Assembly: GCF_015693305.1 (NCBI RefSeq)
Contig: NZ_CP065140.1
Coordinates: forward strand, 124,001 to 188,000
Length of the DNA stretch: 64,000 bases
Direction of reading: 5' to 3'
Source: Sphingobium sp. Cam5-1
Lineage (GTDB): Bacteria; Pseudomonadota; Alphaproteobacteria; Sphingomonadales; Sphingomonadaceae
The notes under the pieces were generated by a model that did not search any database, was not told the DNA's origin, and worked only from the letters and a program-made list of their open reading frames with translations. This document shows positions 8,577 through 18,093 of the stretch, piece by piece. The first letter of the stretch is position 1. Each line of letters begins with the position of its first letter. Both the position numbers and the translations under genes were made by a program.

Positions 8577-9919
8577 CCGCGATTTCCAGTCACAGGACGG
8601 TAGCCGCCTCCCCCACGACGGCGGGCGACGTCACGTTGCGCCGCGCCATCGCCGCGTCGGCCATGGGCAATGCGACCGAATGGTTCGACTATGGCATCTA
8701 TGCCTATGGGGTCACCTATATTTCCGCAGCGCTCTTCCCGGGCCCCACGGACGAGGCCGTGCTGTTTGCACTGGCGACCTTCGCGATTTCCTTCCTGGTC
8801 CGGCCGCTGGGCGGGCTGTTCTGGGGGCCGCTGGGCGACCGCCTCGGACGCAAGTCGGTCCTGGCGCTCACCATATTGCTGATGTCCGGGGCAACGCTGT
8901 GCGTGGGGCTGATCCCGGATCATGCGAGCATCGGCCTATGGGCGCCGGCGCTGCTCATCGCGCTGCGCATGGTGCAGGGCTTTTCGACCGGCGGGGAGTA
9001 TGGCGGCGCCGCGACCTTCATGGCGGAATATGCGCCCGACGACCGGCGCGGCTTCTACGGCAGCTTTCTGGAGTTCGGGACGCTGGCGGGCTTTTCGCTC
9101 GGCGCAGCGCTGATGCTGGGTTTCTCTCTGATGCTGGGAGATACGGCGATGCACGCCTGGGGTTGGCGAATTCCTTTCCTGGTGGCGGCCCCCATGGGAC
9201 TGGTCGGCATGTATCTGCGCTCGAAGATGGAAGACACGCCGGTCTTCCGCGCGGCCGCGGCGCTGCATGATAGCGGCCCGCCCCCCTCACCCGGCCTGCC
9301 GTTGCTGGTGCGGCGGCACTGGCGGCCCATGCTGGTCGTCGGCGGGCTGGTCGTGGCGCTCAACGTCGTCAACTATACGCTGCTCAGCTATATGCCGACC
9401 TATCTGCAAAGGCGGATCGGCCTCACAAGCGATCAGGCGCTGATCGTACCGATCATCGGCATGCTGCTGATGATGGCGGCCCTGCCCTTTGCCGGGGCTC
9501 TGTCCGACCGGGTTGGGCGGCGAACGATGTGGCGGATGTCGCTTGTCGGCCTGCTGGTCGCGGTCGTGCCGCTCTACATGCTGATGGCGACCGGCCTGAT
9601 CGGCGCGATCACAGGATTCCTGTTGCTTGGCCTGCTTTATGTGCCGCAGCTTGCGACCATTTCGGCGACCTTCCCTGCATTGTTCCCGACACAGGTGCGC
9701 TTCGCGGGCTTCGCCATCGCCTACAATGTTTCCACGAGCATCTTCGGCGGGACCGCGCCGGCGATCGGCAGCGGCCTCATTGGCCTGACCGGCGACGAGC
9801 TGATGCCGGCCTATTATATGATCCTGGCCTGCATCGTCGGCTTGCTCGCGCTGCGCTTCATGCCCGAGACGGCGGGCCACTCGCTGCAAGACGATCCTTT
9901 CCAGGAGAAGCAGGCTTGA
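8573..9919 (+). CDS. MFS metabolite:H+ symporter, ProP-like
   Basis: A 448-residue MFS protein of the metabolite:H+ symporter subfamily. Signature segments are ASAMGNATEWFDYGIYAY (about 29-46), FLVRPLGGLFWGPLGDRLGRKSVL, QGFSTGGEYGGAATFMAEYAP and LPFAGALSDRVGRR. This subfamily includes E. coli ProP, which imports proline, betaine and ectoine under hyperosmotic stress. The C-terminal coiled coil that tunes E. coli ProP is absent; the protein ends soon after the last helix. Given its place in the ect operon, compatible-solute uptake is likely but the substrate is not shown by sequence. Its stop overlaps the next gene (TTGA, 9916-9919). Confidence 0.85.
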   Translation: MTAISSHRTVAASPTTAGDVTLRRAIAASAMGNATEWFDYGIYAYGVTYISAALFPGPTDEAVLFALATFAISFLVRPLGGLFWGPLGDRLGRKSVLALTILLMSGATLCVGLIPDHASIGLWAPALLIALRMVQGFSTGGEYGGAATFMAEYAPDDRRGFYGSFLEFGTLAGFSLGAALMLGFSLMLGDTAMHAWGWRIPFLVAAPMGLVGMYLRSKMEDTPVFRAAAALHDSGPPPSPGLPLLVRRHWRPMLVVGGLVVALNVVNYTLLSYMPTYLQRRIGLTSDQALIVPIIGMLLMMAALPFAGALSDRVGRRTMWRMSLVGLLVAVVPLYMLMATGLIGAITGFLLLGLLYVPQLATISATFPALFPTQVRFAGFAIAYNVSTSIFGGTAPAIGSGLIGLTGDELMPAYYMILACIVGLLALRFMPETAGHSLQDDPFQEKQA

Positions 9920-11163
9920 TCACCAATCTTCCGGTTTCCAACGACAGCATTTCGACGCTGACCCGCGGCTATGTCACCGAACCATGGATGCAGGGCGGCC
10001 TCGCATTCCTGCTGCTGATCCTGTTCGCCTGGGGCGCGAACTGGGTCGCCAAGCGGATCGTGCTGCGGCTTTTGCTACGCCTCCTTGGACAGCTGCCCTT
10101 TCATGTCGAGGCCAAGCATATCGGCGCGATCGTGGCACGGCTGTCGAACATCGTGCCCGCACTTATTATTCAAGGCGGCATCGGGGCAGTGCCGCACCTG
10201 CCCGTTGAGGCGGCAACATTCGTGCGCAGCCTTTGCACGGCATTCATCGTCCTGACCATCGCCGTCGCCCTCAATGGCTTCCTCGCGCTGCTCAACGATC
10301 TCTATCAGCGCCGCCCGGACGCCGCCCACCGGCCGATCAAGGGCTATGTGCAACTGGGCAAGCTGCTTGTCTACGCTGCGGCCGCGATCCTGATCATCGC
10401 AGCGCTCATGGACCAGTCGCCGCTCCTGTTGCTGTCTGGCCTTGGCGCCATGGCCGCAGTGCTGATGCTGGTATTCAAGGATACCATATTGTCGCTGGTC
10501 GCGTCGGTACAGATCGGGTCGAACGACATGATGCGCGTGGGCGACTGGATCGAGATGCCGCAGTTCAACGCCAATGGAGACGTCATCGACATCGCTCTGC
10601 ACACGGTCAAGGTCCAGAATTTCGACAAGACGATCACGACCATTCCCACGCACCGGCTGATTTCGGAGAGCTTCCGCAACTGGCGCGGCATGGCGGAGTC
10701 GGGTGGACGCCGCATCATGCGTTCACTGATGATCGACCAGGGCAGTGTCCGTTTTCTGGACGAGGACGACACGGACAGCATGGGCCGCTTCTCCGTGCTG
10801 CGGCCCTATCTGCAGTCCAAGCAGCGCGAAATCGAGCAGTGGAATGCCGAGCATGGAGCGCACGGCACGATCAATGGCAGGCGGCTGACCAACATCGGCA
10901 CCTTCCGCGCCTATGTGCTGGCCTATCTGCAATCGCGCCGCGACATCGCACAGGACAAGACCTTGCTCGTGCGCCAGCTCGCTCCGAGCGAAAACGGCCT
11001 TCCGCTTGAAATCTACGCCTTTGCAAACAGCACGATATGGGCAGAATATGAGGGAGCCCAGGCGGATATCTTCGATCATCTGCTCGCGATCCTCCCGGAA
11101 TTCGGGCTGCGACTGTTCCAGCGCCCCGCTGGCGCTGACCTGGCGGCAATGACAGCCGCGTAA
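9916..11163 (+). CDS. ybdG: YbdG-type mechanosensitive ion channel
   Basis: MscS-family channel of the YbdG (MscM) group. I use the TTG at 9916, with AGGAG about 8 nt upstream and a 4-nt overlap with the preceding gene; this yields 415 residues, the same length as E. coli YbdG. The core LLSGLGAMAAVLMLVFKDTIL (pore helix TM3), the beta domain with GDWIEMP, VKVQNFDKTITTIPTHRLI and the C-terminal LVRQLAPSENGLPLEIYAF and EYEGAQADIFDHLLAI follow YbdG closely. Such channels open under membrane tension and release solutes after hypo-osmotic shock, the logical counterpart of ectoine accumulation. It is the last gene of the putative seven-gene operon. Confidence 0.93.
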   Translation: MITNLPVSNDSISTLTRGYVTEPWMQGGLAFLLLILFAWGANWVAKRIVLRLLLRLLGQLPFHVEAKHIGAIVARLSNIVPALIIQGGIGAVPHLPVEAATFVRSLCTAFIVLTIAVALNGFLALLNDLYQRRPDAAHRPIKGYVQLGKLLVYAAAAILIIAALMDQSPLLLLSGLGAMAAVLMLVFKDTILSLVASVQIGSNDMMRVGDWIEMPQFNANGDVIDIALHTVKVQNFDKTITTIPTHRLISESFRNWRGMAESGGRRIMRSLMIDQGSVRFLDEDDTDSMGRFSVLRPYLQSKQREIEQWNAEHGAHGTINGRRLTNIGTFRAYVLAYLQSRRDIAQDKTLLVRQLAPSENGLPLEIYAFANSTIWAEYEGAQADIFDHLLAILPEFGLRLFQRPAGADLAAMTAA

Positions 11164-11299
11164 CTGTCGGGCCCACTGGCGGGAACCTGCATCGCACAGC
11201 CGGACGGCTCGTTCGCTCAAGGGTGAAATCAGCCTCGAACGGAACAGTATGGGTCCGTTTTCCGTTAGCCCTTCACCTTCCACATCGATGGGGTGCGCC

Positions 11300-13702
11300 A
11301 TGGCCGAGACTGTTCCGCCGACCAGAACCGGGTCGCGATGGGCGACAACGCTCATGGGAGGCCTGATCGGGATGATTGGCCTGGTCCTGACGATCGGCGG
11401 CGCATGGCTCCTCATCATCGGCGGATCGCCTTATTATCTGATCGCCGGCATGGGCATGCTCGTCTCGGGCTGGCTCTTGTACCAGCGGCGAATGACGGGT
11501 GCATGGCTTTACATGGCCATCGTTGGCGCGACGATCATCTGGGCATTGTGGGAGGTGGGCACGAATGGCTGGGCCCTCATCCCGCGCGTTATCGCACCCC
11601 TGGTGCTGCTGATCGGCGTGCTGCTCATCATGCCGCTGCTCTCGGTCCGCCCCGACCGGTGGAAGCTGGCGGGCGGAGCGATCGCCGGGATTATTCTGCT
11701 CACTGCCCTCACCGGCTTTACGCTGGCGCAGGTCAACGAGCCCAGGGCGCGGCTTGCTCTTCCCGTGCCTTCCACCGCTATGGCGGACCCCGCGCTCCTA
11801 CAGGCTGGCGCCGACTGGCCTGCCTATGGCGGATCATACAGTGCGCGGCGTTTCTCGCCTCTTGTCCAGATCACACCCGCCAATGTGTCAGCGCTCGAGC
11901 AGGTCTGGCTCACGCACACCGGCGATCTTCCCTCGCAAGCCGCCAAGAACACCTATGGTGCGGAGAACACGCCGCTGAAGATCGGCGATACGCTTTATGT
12001 CTGCACTCCCAAGAGCATCGTCATCGCGCTCGACCCGCGAACGGGGCGCCAACGCTGGCGCTTCGATCCGCGCGTGCCCGACACAGCCATCCCCTATACC
12101 GCCGCCTGCCGGGGCGTAAGCTATTATGCTGTTCCGCAGGCGCGGCCGGATCAGGATTGCGCCACGCGGATCATCTGGGGCACGCTGGATGCGCGCCTGT
12201 TTGCCATCGACGCGCTCACCGGCAAGCCATGTCAGGATTTTGGGTCGAACGGACAGGTAGACAGCAAGATTGGCATGGGCGAAACGCCTTCCGGCTATGT
12301 CTCGATCAATTCACCCCCCACGATCGTGCGGGGCGTGGTTGTGACTGGACATCAAGTGCTCGACGGACAGGACCGCTGGGCTCCTTCGGGCGTCATCCGG
12401 GGCTTCGATGCCATTACGGGCAAGCTGCGCTGGGCCTGGGACATGATGCATCCCGACTGGAACGGCTATCCTCCGCCTGGACAGACCTGGGCGCGCGGCA
12501 CACCCAATATGTGGACGATTGCCAGCGCCGATGAGACGCTTGGTCTTGTCTACCTTCCCATGGGCAATGCCGCAGCGGATTATTATAGTGGCCTGCGCCG
12601 AGCGCCTGAGAATTTCTATGCCACCTCGCTGGTGGCGCTGGACGTGAACACGGGCAAGCCGCGCTGGCGCTTCCAGGCGGTGCGCAAGGACGTGTGGGAT
12701 TATGACTTTGGCGCACAGGCGACGCTGGTCGACTATCGCGGTACACCCGCGCTGGTACTGCCGAGCAAGCAGGGAGACATCTATATTCTCGACCGGCGCA
12801 CGGGCAAGCCGCTGACGCCGGTCGGCGTGATGCGCGCGCCGGGCGGCGGCGTGGAGCCCGCCCAAAGGTCGCCTTTCCAAATCTATTCGCGTTGGCACAC
12901 GCTGCGCAAACCCGACCTGACCGAACGCGACATGTGGGGCATGTCGCCTGTCGACCAGTTGATCTGCCGGATCCAATTCCGGCAGGCAAGCTACAAGGGC
13001 TTTTTCACGCCACCGGAAAGCAGGCGGCGTTCGATAGAATATCCTGGCTATAATGGCGGCACAGACTGGGGCGGGATCGCGGTGGATCCGCGGCGCGGCG
13101 TGATCGTGGCAAATTATAACGACATGCCCAACTATGTCCGCCTAGTCCCGCGTGCAGAAGCCAACCGCAGGGGATGGGCGCCCCGTCAACAGGCGCGGGG
13201 CGATATCGGCGGGGCGGAAGGCGCGGGCGATCCGCAGGCGCATACCCCCTATGCGATTGACGTGAATGCCGGATGGCGCATGAAACTCACCGGCATGCTG
13301 TGCAAGCAGCCCCCTTATGGCGGCATCCGCGCGATCGACATGGCGAGCGGCCGCACCATCTGGGATCGTCCTTTCGGCACGGCCCGCACCAACGGCCCGT
13401 TCGGCATCCCATCGATGCTGCCGATGACTATCGGCACGCCTAACAATGGCGGCGCCGTCGTCACCGCGAGTGGTCTCATCTTCATCGCGGCGGCCACCGA
13501 TAATCTGATCCGCGCCATCGACCTGTCGACCGGCAAGACGCTGTGGCAACGCAAACTGCCAGCGGGCGGGCAGGCAACGCCGATGATCTATGAAGCGGCG
13601 GGGCGTGAATATGTCGTCATCTACGCGGGCGGCCACCATTTCATGGAGACGCCAGTGGGTGATGAGGTGATCGCCTATTCTCTCCCCCAGCCGGGCAGGT
13701 AA
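11300..13702 (+). CDS. gcd: Membrane-bound PQQ-dependent glucose dehydrogenase
   Basis: Quinoprotein that oxidises glucose to gluconolactone in the periplasm and passes electrons to ubiquinone. From ATG 11300 the protein has 800 residues, close to E. coli Gcd (796). Five N-terminal membrane helices (about residues 14-135, including GGAWLLIIGGSPYYLIAG and WALWEVG) are followed by an eight-bladed PQQ propeller with repeated G.TG..RW motifs, DWNGYPPPGQTWARGTPNMW and KDVWDYDFGAQ. A frame extension to 11249 is possible but unlike the family. PQQ synthesis genes are not in the window. It is in the same direction as ybdG with a 136-bp gap, so co-transcription is uncertain. Confidence 0.92.
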   Translation: MAETVPPTRTGSRWATTLMGGLIGMIGLVLTIGGAWLLIIGGSPYYLIAGMGMLVSGWLLYQRRMTGAWLYMAIVGATIIWALWEVGTNGWALIPRVIAPLVLLIGVLLIMPLLSVRPDRWKLAGGAIAGIILLTALTGFTLAQVNEPRARLALPVPSTAMADPALLQAGADWPAYGGSYSARRFSPLVQITPANVSALEQVWLTHTGDLPSQAAKNTYGAENTPLKIGDTLYVCTPKSIVIALDPRTGRQRWRFDPRVPDTAIPYTAACRGVSYYAVPQARPDQDCATRIIWGTLDARLFAIDALTGKPCQDFGSNGQVDSKIGMGETPSGYVSINSPPTIVRGVVVTGHQVLDGQDRWAPSGVIRGFDAITGKLRWAWDMMHPDWNGYPPPGQTWARGTPNMWTIASADETLGLVYLPMGNAAADYYSGLRRAPENFYATSLVALDVNTGKPRWRFQAVRKDVWDYDFGAQATLVDYRGTPALVLPSKQGDIYILDRRTGKPLTPVGVMRAPGGGVEPAQRSPFQIYSRWHTLRKPDLTERDMWGMSPVDQLICRIQFRQASYKGFFTPPESRRRSIEYPGYNGGTDWGGIAVDPRRGVIVANYNDMPNYVRLVPRAEANRRGWAPRQQARGDIGGAEGAGDPQAHTPYAIDVNAGWRMKLTGMLCKQPPYGGIRAIDMASGRTIWDRPFGTARTNGPFGIPSMLPMTIGTPNNGGAVVTASGLIFIAAATDNLIRAIDLSTGKTLWQRKLPAGGQATPMIYEAAGREYVVIYAGGHHFMETPVGDEVIAYSLPQPGR

Positions 13703-13898
13703 AGAGCACGGATGCCCGAGTGCGAATACGCGAATTTTCAGTAGGCTCCAAAGGCCGGATCGATGCCATGTCGGCAATACAGGGGTCTGCTGACGCCGAA
13801 CTTCATAGAGTCCTGGACGATTAGGTCTGCTTCATCGGTGGACCGGATCCACGCCGGCAGGCGAGTCAGGGCAAAAGCCAATCGCCCTTTCTCGAATG

Positions 13899-14096
13899 TC
13901 AGCAATGGCGCGGCGGCTGGTTAAGGCCGGGATTGTCAAACACCATGCCGCAATCGGCTTGAACGACAGCCTCTCGGATCAAGGGCGCGCCGCGTTCATA
14001 ACGAGCACGGACCTTTGCCTCCGGGACGATATGGCGCCCTCTTCGACCCTTGCTCCGACGCGGGCCACGCGGCGATGATCGATGAGGCGAAAAGTC
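13899..14096 (-). pseudogene. Remnant of a zeta-toxin-like kinase
   Basis: On the minus strand two frames together give RRVARVGARVEEG and then RHIVPEAKVRARYERG, IREAVVQADCGMVFDNPG, stop. This resembles the C-terminal part of zeta-toxin-like ATPases (family pattern RV..RV..GGH.VPE.K...RY.R......A...AD....FDN). The switch of frame at about 14040 and the lack of any Walker A or upstream part indicate a decayed gene. The surrounding 13703-14205 interval holds no other gene I can support. The call rests on recalled family pattern only. Confidence 0.4.
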
Positions 14097-14205
14097 GGAA
14101 GCAGCTCGTAACATGCAGGAACAGTCGTACCTTCCTATATGGTCGAGGCCCAAGCCGTCATTTGTACTTTTCCGCCTCACTACAATGAAGTGCGCAATGC
14201 CCGCC

Positions 14206-15531
14206 CTAAAAGGGGAAGAACCAGTGGATCGCGGCAACTGCGGCTATCCAGGTGATGAGGTTGAGCGGCAGGCCGACCTTGGTGAAGTCGAGATAGCTGT
14301 ACCCCGCCATCTGATAGACCAGCACATTGGTCTGATAGCCAAAAGGGGTGGCGAATGCCGCACTGCCAGCGATCATCACCGCCACGAGGAACGGGCGCGG
14401 GCTGACGCTCAGGCTCTCCGCCAGCGCCACCGCAATCGGCGTCACCAGGACTGCGACCGTCGCATTGGACAGCAGTTCGGTGAGTATGAGCGTCGCGCCA
14501 TAGAGCAGGATGAGAGCGGCCAGCGGACCGAACAGGCCTACCCGGCTGACGAGCGCATCGGTGGCCGAGGCGGCAAGTCCGGTCTGTTCAAGCGCGATGC
14601 CGATGACGACCATGCCCACGATCAGCATCAGGATCTCGGGCCGCAGGCCGCCATAGGCTTCCTCCGGGCCGATCACGCGCAAGAGGATCAGCAGCACCGC
14701 ACCCGCGAAGGCGGAGGCCGCAATGGGCGCGATGTTGAAGGCGGCGAGCGCAATGACACCGATGAAGATCGCTGTCGATACCAGCGCCCTGGTGGGTGAC
14801 AGCGGCCTTTGCACGGCAAAATCCTCAATATCGCCGACCGCATCTCCGGCAATGTCCAGATGGCTGACATGGTGCGGGAGTACGGCTTCCACCCGTTCAA
14901 GCGGAGCGGGTAAAGGCCGTGCAAGCAACCGCCCGGAAAAGAGGAAGAGGTAAAGACCTCCGGTTGCGGCGACGATCAGCCCCACCGGGGTGATCTCGAA
15001 GATGGAAAAGGGCGGCTGCCCCGAAGACCGGGCCATGTCGTCGACAAGGAGATTGGTCGAGGTGCCGATCAGCGTGCAGCAGCCGCCCAGCACCGCGACA
15101 TAGGAGAGCGGCATCAAAAATCGCTTGGGATCCAGCCTCAATGATTTCGCCACGTCCCGAACGACCGGCGCCGACAGCACGACGATGGGCGTGTTATTGA
15201 GAAATCCCGACGCGGCGCCACATAGCAGGATGAGGAGCCAGATGCCCAGCGCGCCGATGCGTCTGCATAACGCAACCGCCCTGGCGATCAGCAGGTCGAG
15301 CAACCCCGAGAGTTCCATCGCATGGGCAATGACGAAGAGCGAGGCGAGCGCTATGATCGCGGGGCTGCCGAATGCGCCCTGGACTTCGCTCGGGCGCACC
15401 GCGCCGGTGAGCAGCAGCAGCGCTGCCCCGGCAAGCGCGACCACATCGGCCCGTACCTTGTCCCAGATCAACGCGGCGATCACGCCGCCGAGCACGACCA
15501 GGGTAACAATTTGCGCAAGGGTCATCCCCAT
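14206..15531 (-). CDS. SLC13/DASS-family anion permease
   Basis: A 441-residue polytopic protein of the SLC13 (divalent anion:sodium symporter) family. The two hallmark signatures are present: GTSTNLLVDD near residue 158 and, in the second half, SAAFATPFGYQTNVLVYQMAGY. A hydrophilic linker of about 35 residues at 205-240 sits where many bacterial homologues carry two TrkA-C domains; those are missing here. Substrates of related proteins include sulfate, di- and tricarboxylates; none can be assigned from sequence. ATG at 15531 or 15525 are both possible starts. It stands alone, convergent with the gcd side. Confidence 0.8.
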   Translation of the reverse strand: MGMTLAQIVTLVVLGGVIAALIWDKVRADVVALAGAALLLLTGAVRPSEVQGAFGSPAIIALASLFVIAHAMELSGLLDLLIARAVALCRRIGALGIWLLILLCGAASGFLNNTPIVVLSAPVVRDVAKSLRLDPKRFLMPLSYVAVLGGCCTLIGTSTNLLVDDMARSSGQPPFSIFEITPVGLIVAATGGLYLFLFSGRLLARPLPAPLERVEAVLPHHVSHLDIAGDAVGDIEDFAVQRPLSPTRALVSTAIFIGVIALAAFNIAPIAASAFAGAVLLILLRVIGPEEAYGGLRPEILMLIVGMVVIGIALEQTGLAASATDALVSRVGLFGPLAALILLYGATLILTELLSNATVAVLVTPIAVALAESLSVSPRPFLVAVMIAGSAAFATPFGYQTNVLVYQMAGYSYLDFTKVGLPLNLITWIAAVAAIHWFFPF

Positions 15532-15637
15532 CGGCTAGCATAATGAGGCGGTCAACACAGGAAAAATGCGAAAAAATCTCGAAAATCCGGAAGCATAGGG
15601 GTCAATTTGCCCGGCGCGATCTGCTACGCCTGATCTC

Positions 15638-16495
15638 ATGGCAGAACAGAATTTCCGGTCGTCCGTCCTGGGCTGGCTGATCGCCGCCGCAGCGGGTTCC
15701 GCGCTCACCTTCCTCCTTGTCGCGAAGGAACCGGTGCGCGAGCCCGTCGAAAACAAGGCCGACGTCAAGGAAAGCAAGCCGGTCGCCCAAGCACCAAAAA
15801 TCCCGGTCATTCCGACGCCGCCGCCACCGCTGGACCGGGCCGCCCTGCTCGCCGCTGCGGCCCGCGCGGCGGACGCGGTAGCGAGCGGCGCCCCCCTGCC
15901 GCCGTCCAACGCTGCGCTCATCGGGCGCTCCTTCGTCCTGCGCATCGCCTTTGGCTGCGGGGAAGAAGGGCAGGATGAGACAGAACCGCAATCCTGGGCC
16001 GGCTGGACCTTCAATCCGAAGAGCCGCGCGCTGCGGTTGACGGCGCGGTCGACTGATCTTGCCGACGCGCAGTGGGTAAAGCCGCTTGCGGCCGGAATAG
16101 CCTTCGATGCGGTGGAAGGCTTCTGGATACAGCGCCCCTGGACCCGCGCGGACCAGTGCAGAGCTGAGGACGGAGGGCTGCCTCTCGCCGTGCCGAATGG
16201 CCCCGCGCAACGACTGGCGATCGCGCAATTCTACTCGCCCGAGGGATCCCGGACATTACGGCGGGGTGGGCGCCCCTATTCCTCCACTGTCAGGCTGGAA
16301 GAAGGGCGCCTCCCCTCCCCCCAAGGCTATCAGCTTCAGCTCGAAGGCAGGCTGGCCGGCTTTCCCGATGGGCAGCCGGTTCATTGTCTTCAGCAGAACC
16401 CTGCGTTCGATCCGCGCTGCCTGATCGCGGTCGAGTTTGAACGCGTGGCGTTCGTGCAGCCGGGCGTGGACGATCCGATCGTCGAGTGGCGCTAG
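15638..16495 (+). CDS. Single-pass membrane protein of unknown function
   Basis: A 285-residue protein with one N-terminal membrane helix (about residues 11-28), a Lys/Glu and then Pro-rich linker (VIPTPPPPLDR) and a globular domain with several Trp residues and two Cys pairs (FGCGEEG, QCRAEDG, HCLQQNPAFDPRC). The topology suggests a periplasmic domain anchored in the inner membrane. I do not recognise the family. Codon usage and length support a real gene. Its 3' end faces the minus-strand gene that ends at 16548, with a 52-bp gap. Confidence 0.6.
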   Translation: MAEQNFRSSVLGWLIAAAAGSALTFLLVAKEPVREPVENKADVKESKPVAQAPKIPVIPTPPPPLDRAALLAAAARAADAVASGAPLPPSNAALIGRSFVLRIAFGCGEEGQDETEPQSWAGWTFNPKSRALRLTARSTDLADAQWVKPLAAGIAFDAVEGFWIQRPWTRADQCRAEDGGLPLAVPNGPAQRLAIAQFYSPEGSRTLRRGGRPYSSTVRLEEGRLPSPQGYQLQLEGRLAGFPDGQPVHCLQQNPAFDPRCLIAVEFERVAFVQPGVDDPIVEWR

Positions 16496-16547
16496 CCAGA
16501 GCAAAAGCGCCGCAGCCTCCCGGCCACGACGCTTTGACTGGCTGACG

Positions 16548-17294
16548 TCAACCCGCGCTCGCGGACTGGGCAAGGACCTGCGCGGATGGCTTGTTGGCTG
16601 CGTCCACGCTGCCGTCCGCGATCATCGCCTTCGACATGGACGCAGCTTCGGCCTTGACCGCGGTATCCCCACTTGTCTGGCTGGCCCCGATCAAGGCGGC
16701 GAGAAGCAGGTTCCGGTTCACCGGATTGGCCTGTTCGGCGACAGCCTTGCGGGCGAGCGGAATGGCCTCGGCATAGAGCGGCGCGGCACCCGCCTTGTCC
16801 TGCTTGCCAAGCTTGAAATTGCCCACCTGGATGAGAATGCCCGTCAGCACGCCCCTGCTCTGCGCGTCAGTGGGCCTGGCGACCACGACCTTGCGCCAGT
16901 GGGGCAGACTCTCTTCATAGAGCGGCGCCACCGCGTCCAGCTTTTGCAGAGCAGCGTTGGCAGCTGCGGTCGCATAGAGCGCGTTGGCCAGGAAATTCAC
17001 GTTGTCGATCTTGTCCGGCTGGGTCTTGACCGCGTCGCGGATCGCCGGGAGAGCAGCATCATATTTGGCAAGGGCGGTAGCATTGTCGCCTTTTTGCTGC
17101 GCCTGCTGGCCAGCGGTGAAATCCGTGACCGCCTTGTTGAAGGCCATGATCTGCTCCTGGCTGAGCGCCGGCGCGGGAGAAGAAGCCGGCGCAGAAGCAG
17201 GCGGCTGCGCGGTTGCCGGAGCCGCAGCATTGTCCTGCGCCGCGGCGGGAACAGCCAGGCAAAGCGCAAACAGGGTGGGCAGGGCACGATACAT
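16548..17294 (-). CDS. Secreted TPR-like protein
   Basis: A 248-residue protein with a clear Sec signal peptide (MYRALPTLFALCLAVPAAAQ), an Ala/Pro-rich spacer to about residue 44 and an all-helical body with repeats of the form AL.KYDAALP..., YEESLPHWRKVV and YAEAIPLARKAV, spaced about 35-50 residues as in degenerate TPRs. It is probably a periplasmic protein-interaction scaffold. No enzymatic motif is seen and no operon partner is evident; the next gene on this strand starts at 17825. Confidence 0.6.
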   Translation of the reverse strand: MYRALPTLFALCLAVPAAAQDNAAAPATAQPPASAPASSPAPALSQEQIMAFNKAVTDFTAGQQAQQKGDNATALAKYDAALPAIRDAVKTQPDKIDNVNFLANALYATAAANAALQKLDAVAPLYEESLPHWRKVVVARPTDAQSRGVLTGILIQVGNFKLGKQDKAGAAPLYAEAIPLARKAVAEQANPVNRNLLLAALIGASQTSGDTAVKAEAASMSKAMIADGSVDAANKPSAQVLAQSASAG

Positions 17295-17369
17295 TGATTC
17301 TCTCCAGATAAAGGCCGGACCCCGGTTGGAATTGCCAGGATGCGGCGAGGGTTGCTTTGCAACTGAAAC

Positions 17370-17825
17370 TCAGGTGGCCAACAGCGTCATCGGTTCCGAA
17401 GGCGGAAATATGGCGTTGACCATCTGCACGTCCAAGGCGCCCAGACTATAAGGCTTCATCAGCATGGGTCCGTATCGGCGCAGATCGGCTGGCAGGTCGC
17501 CCGGATCGCAGCCGCCCGACGTGATCACTATCCGCATAGCGGGCCAACGAATGGAGACCTGCCGAACAAGATCAAAGCCGTTCAGTTCGCCCGGCATGTT
17601 CACGTCGGTAAACATCAGGTCGACCTTCCCGTCCAGCTGCTCAAGAAGGCCGAGCGCCTCTCCAGCGTCCTGTGCGGCAAAAACGGTGAATTCCTGTTCT
17701 ACCAGAAACTCGCACACATTCATGCTGACCAGCGCTTCATCCTCCACCACGAGGATGATGACGGGCCGCGGGAAACGGGGGCGCCCTGTCCTTTCTGCCA
17801 CGGTGATCGGCATGTTCGCGTTCAT
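17370..17825 (-). CDS. Stand-alone CheY-like response regulator
   Basis: A 151-residue single receiver domain: VVEDEALVS acidic pocket near residues 26-34, phospho-acceptor Asp in MFTDVNMPG, conserved T/S in IVITSGG and Lys in LMKPYS. There is no output domain, so it acts by protein contact or as a phosphate sink. Proteins of this kind are common in sphingomonads near histidine kinases, but no kinase lies next to it on the same strand. An in-frame ATG at codon 5 (MNANMP) makes the start uncertain by a few residues. Confidence 0.8.
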   Translation of the reverse strand: MNANMPITVAERTGRPRFPRPVIILVVEDEALVSMNVCEFLVEQEFTVFAAQDAGEALGLLEQLDGKVDLMFTDVNMPGELNGFDLVRQVSIRWPAMRIVITSGGCDPGDLPADLRRYGPMLMKPYSLGALDVQMVNAIFPPSEPMTLLAT

Positions 17826-18093
17826 GCCACCCTTGTGCAGCAGGGGCGGGCCATATCACCCGGATCGCGCATGGATGAGGTGCGGACGCTCAACTCCGCA
17901 GATAATTCGCCGTGCATGTTTTCCACTCATGATCGCCCGATCCTCCTTGAGCCGGGCGTTTCGCGGGACATATTTAGACAGGCATGATGAAACGGCGTTA
18001 TTATGACTTTTATATGCATGGACCATTCAGCCCCTGCCGGCTAAGCTGGGAAATGCCTCCTTTTTGCAGTCTGTTGACGGCGGCAATTGCGTG

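Noticed and set aside
9529-9915. Longer YbdG with a start at 9529
   Set aside because: The extra 129 codons overlap the ProP-like gene in another frame; the TTG at 9916 with AGGAG gives exactly the family length.
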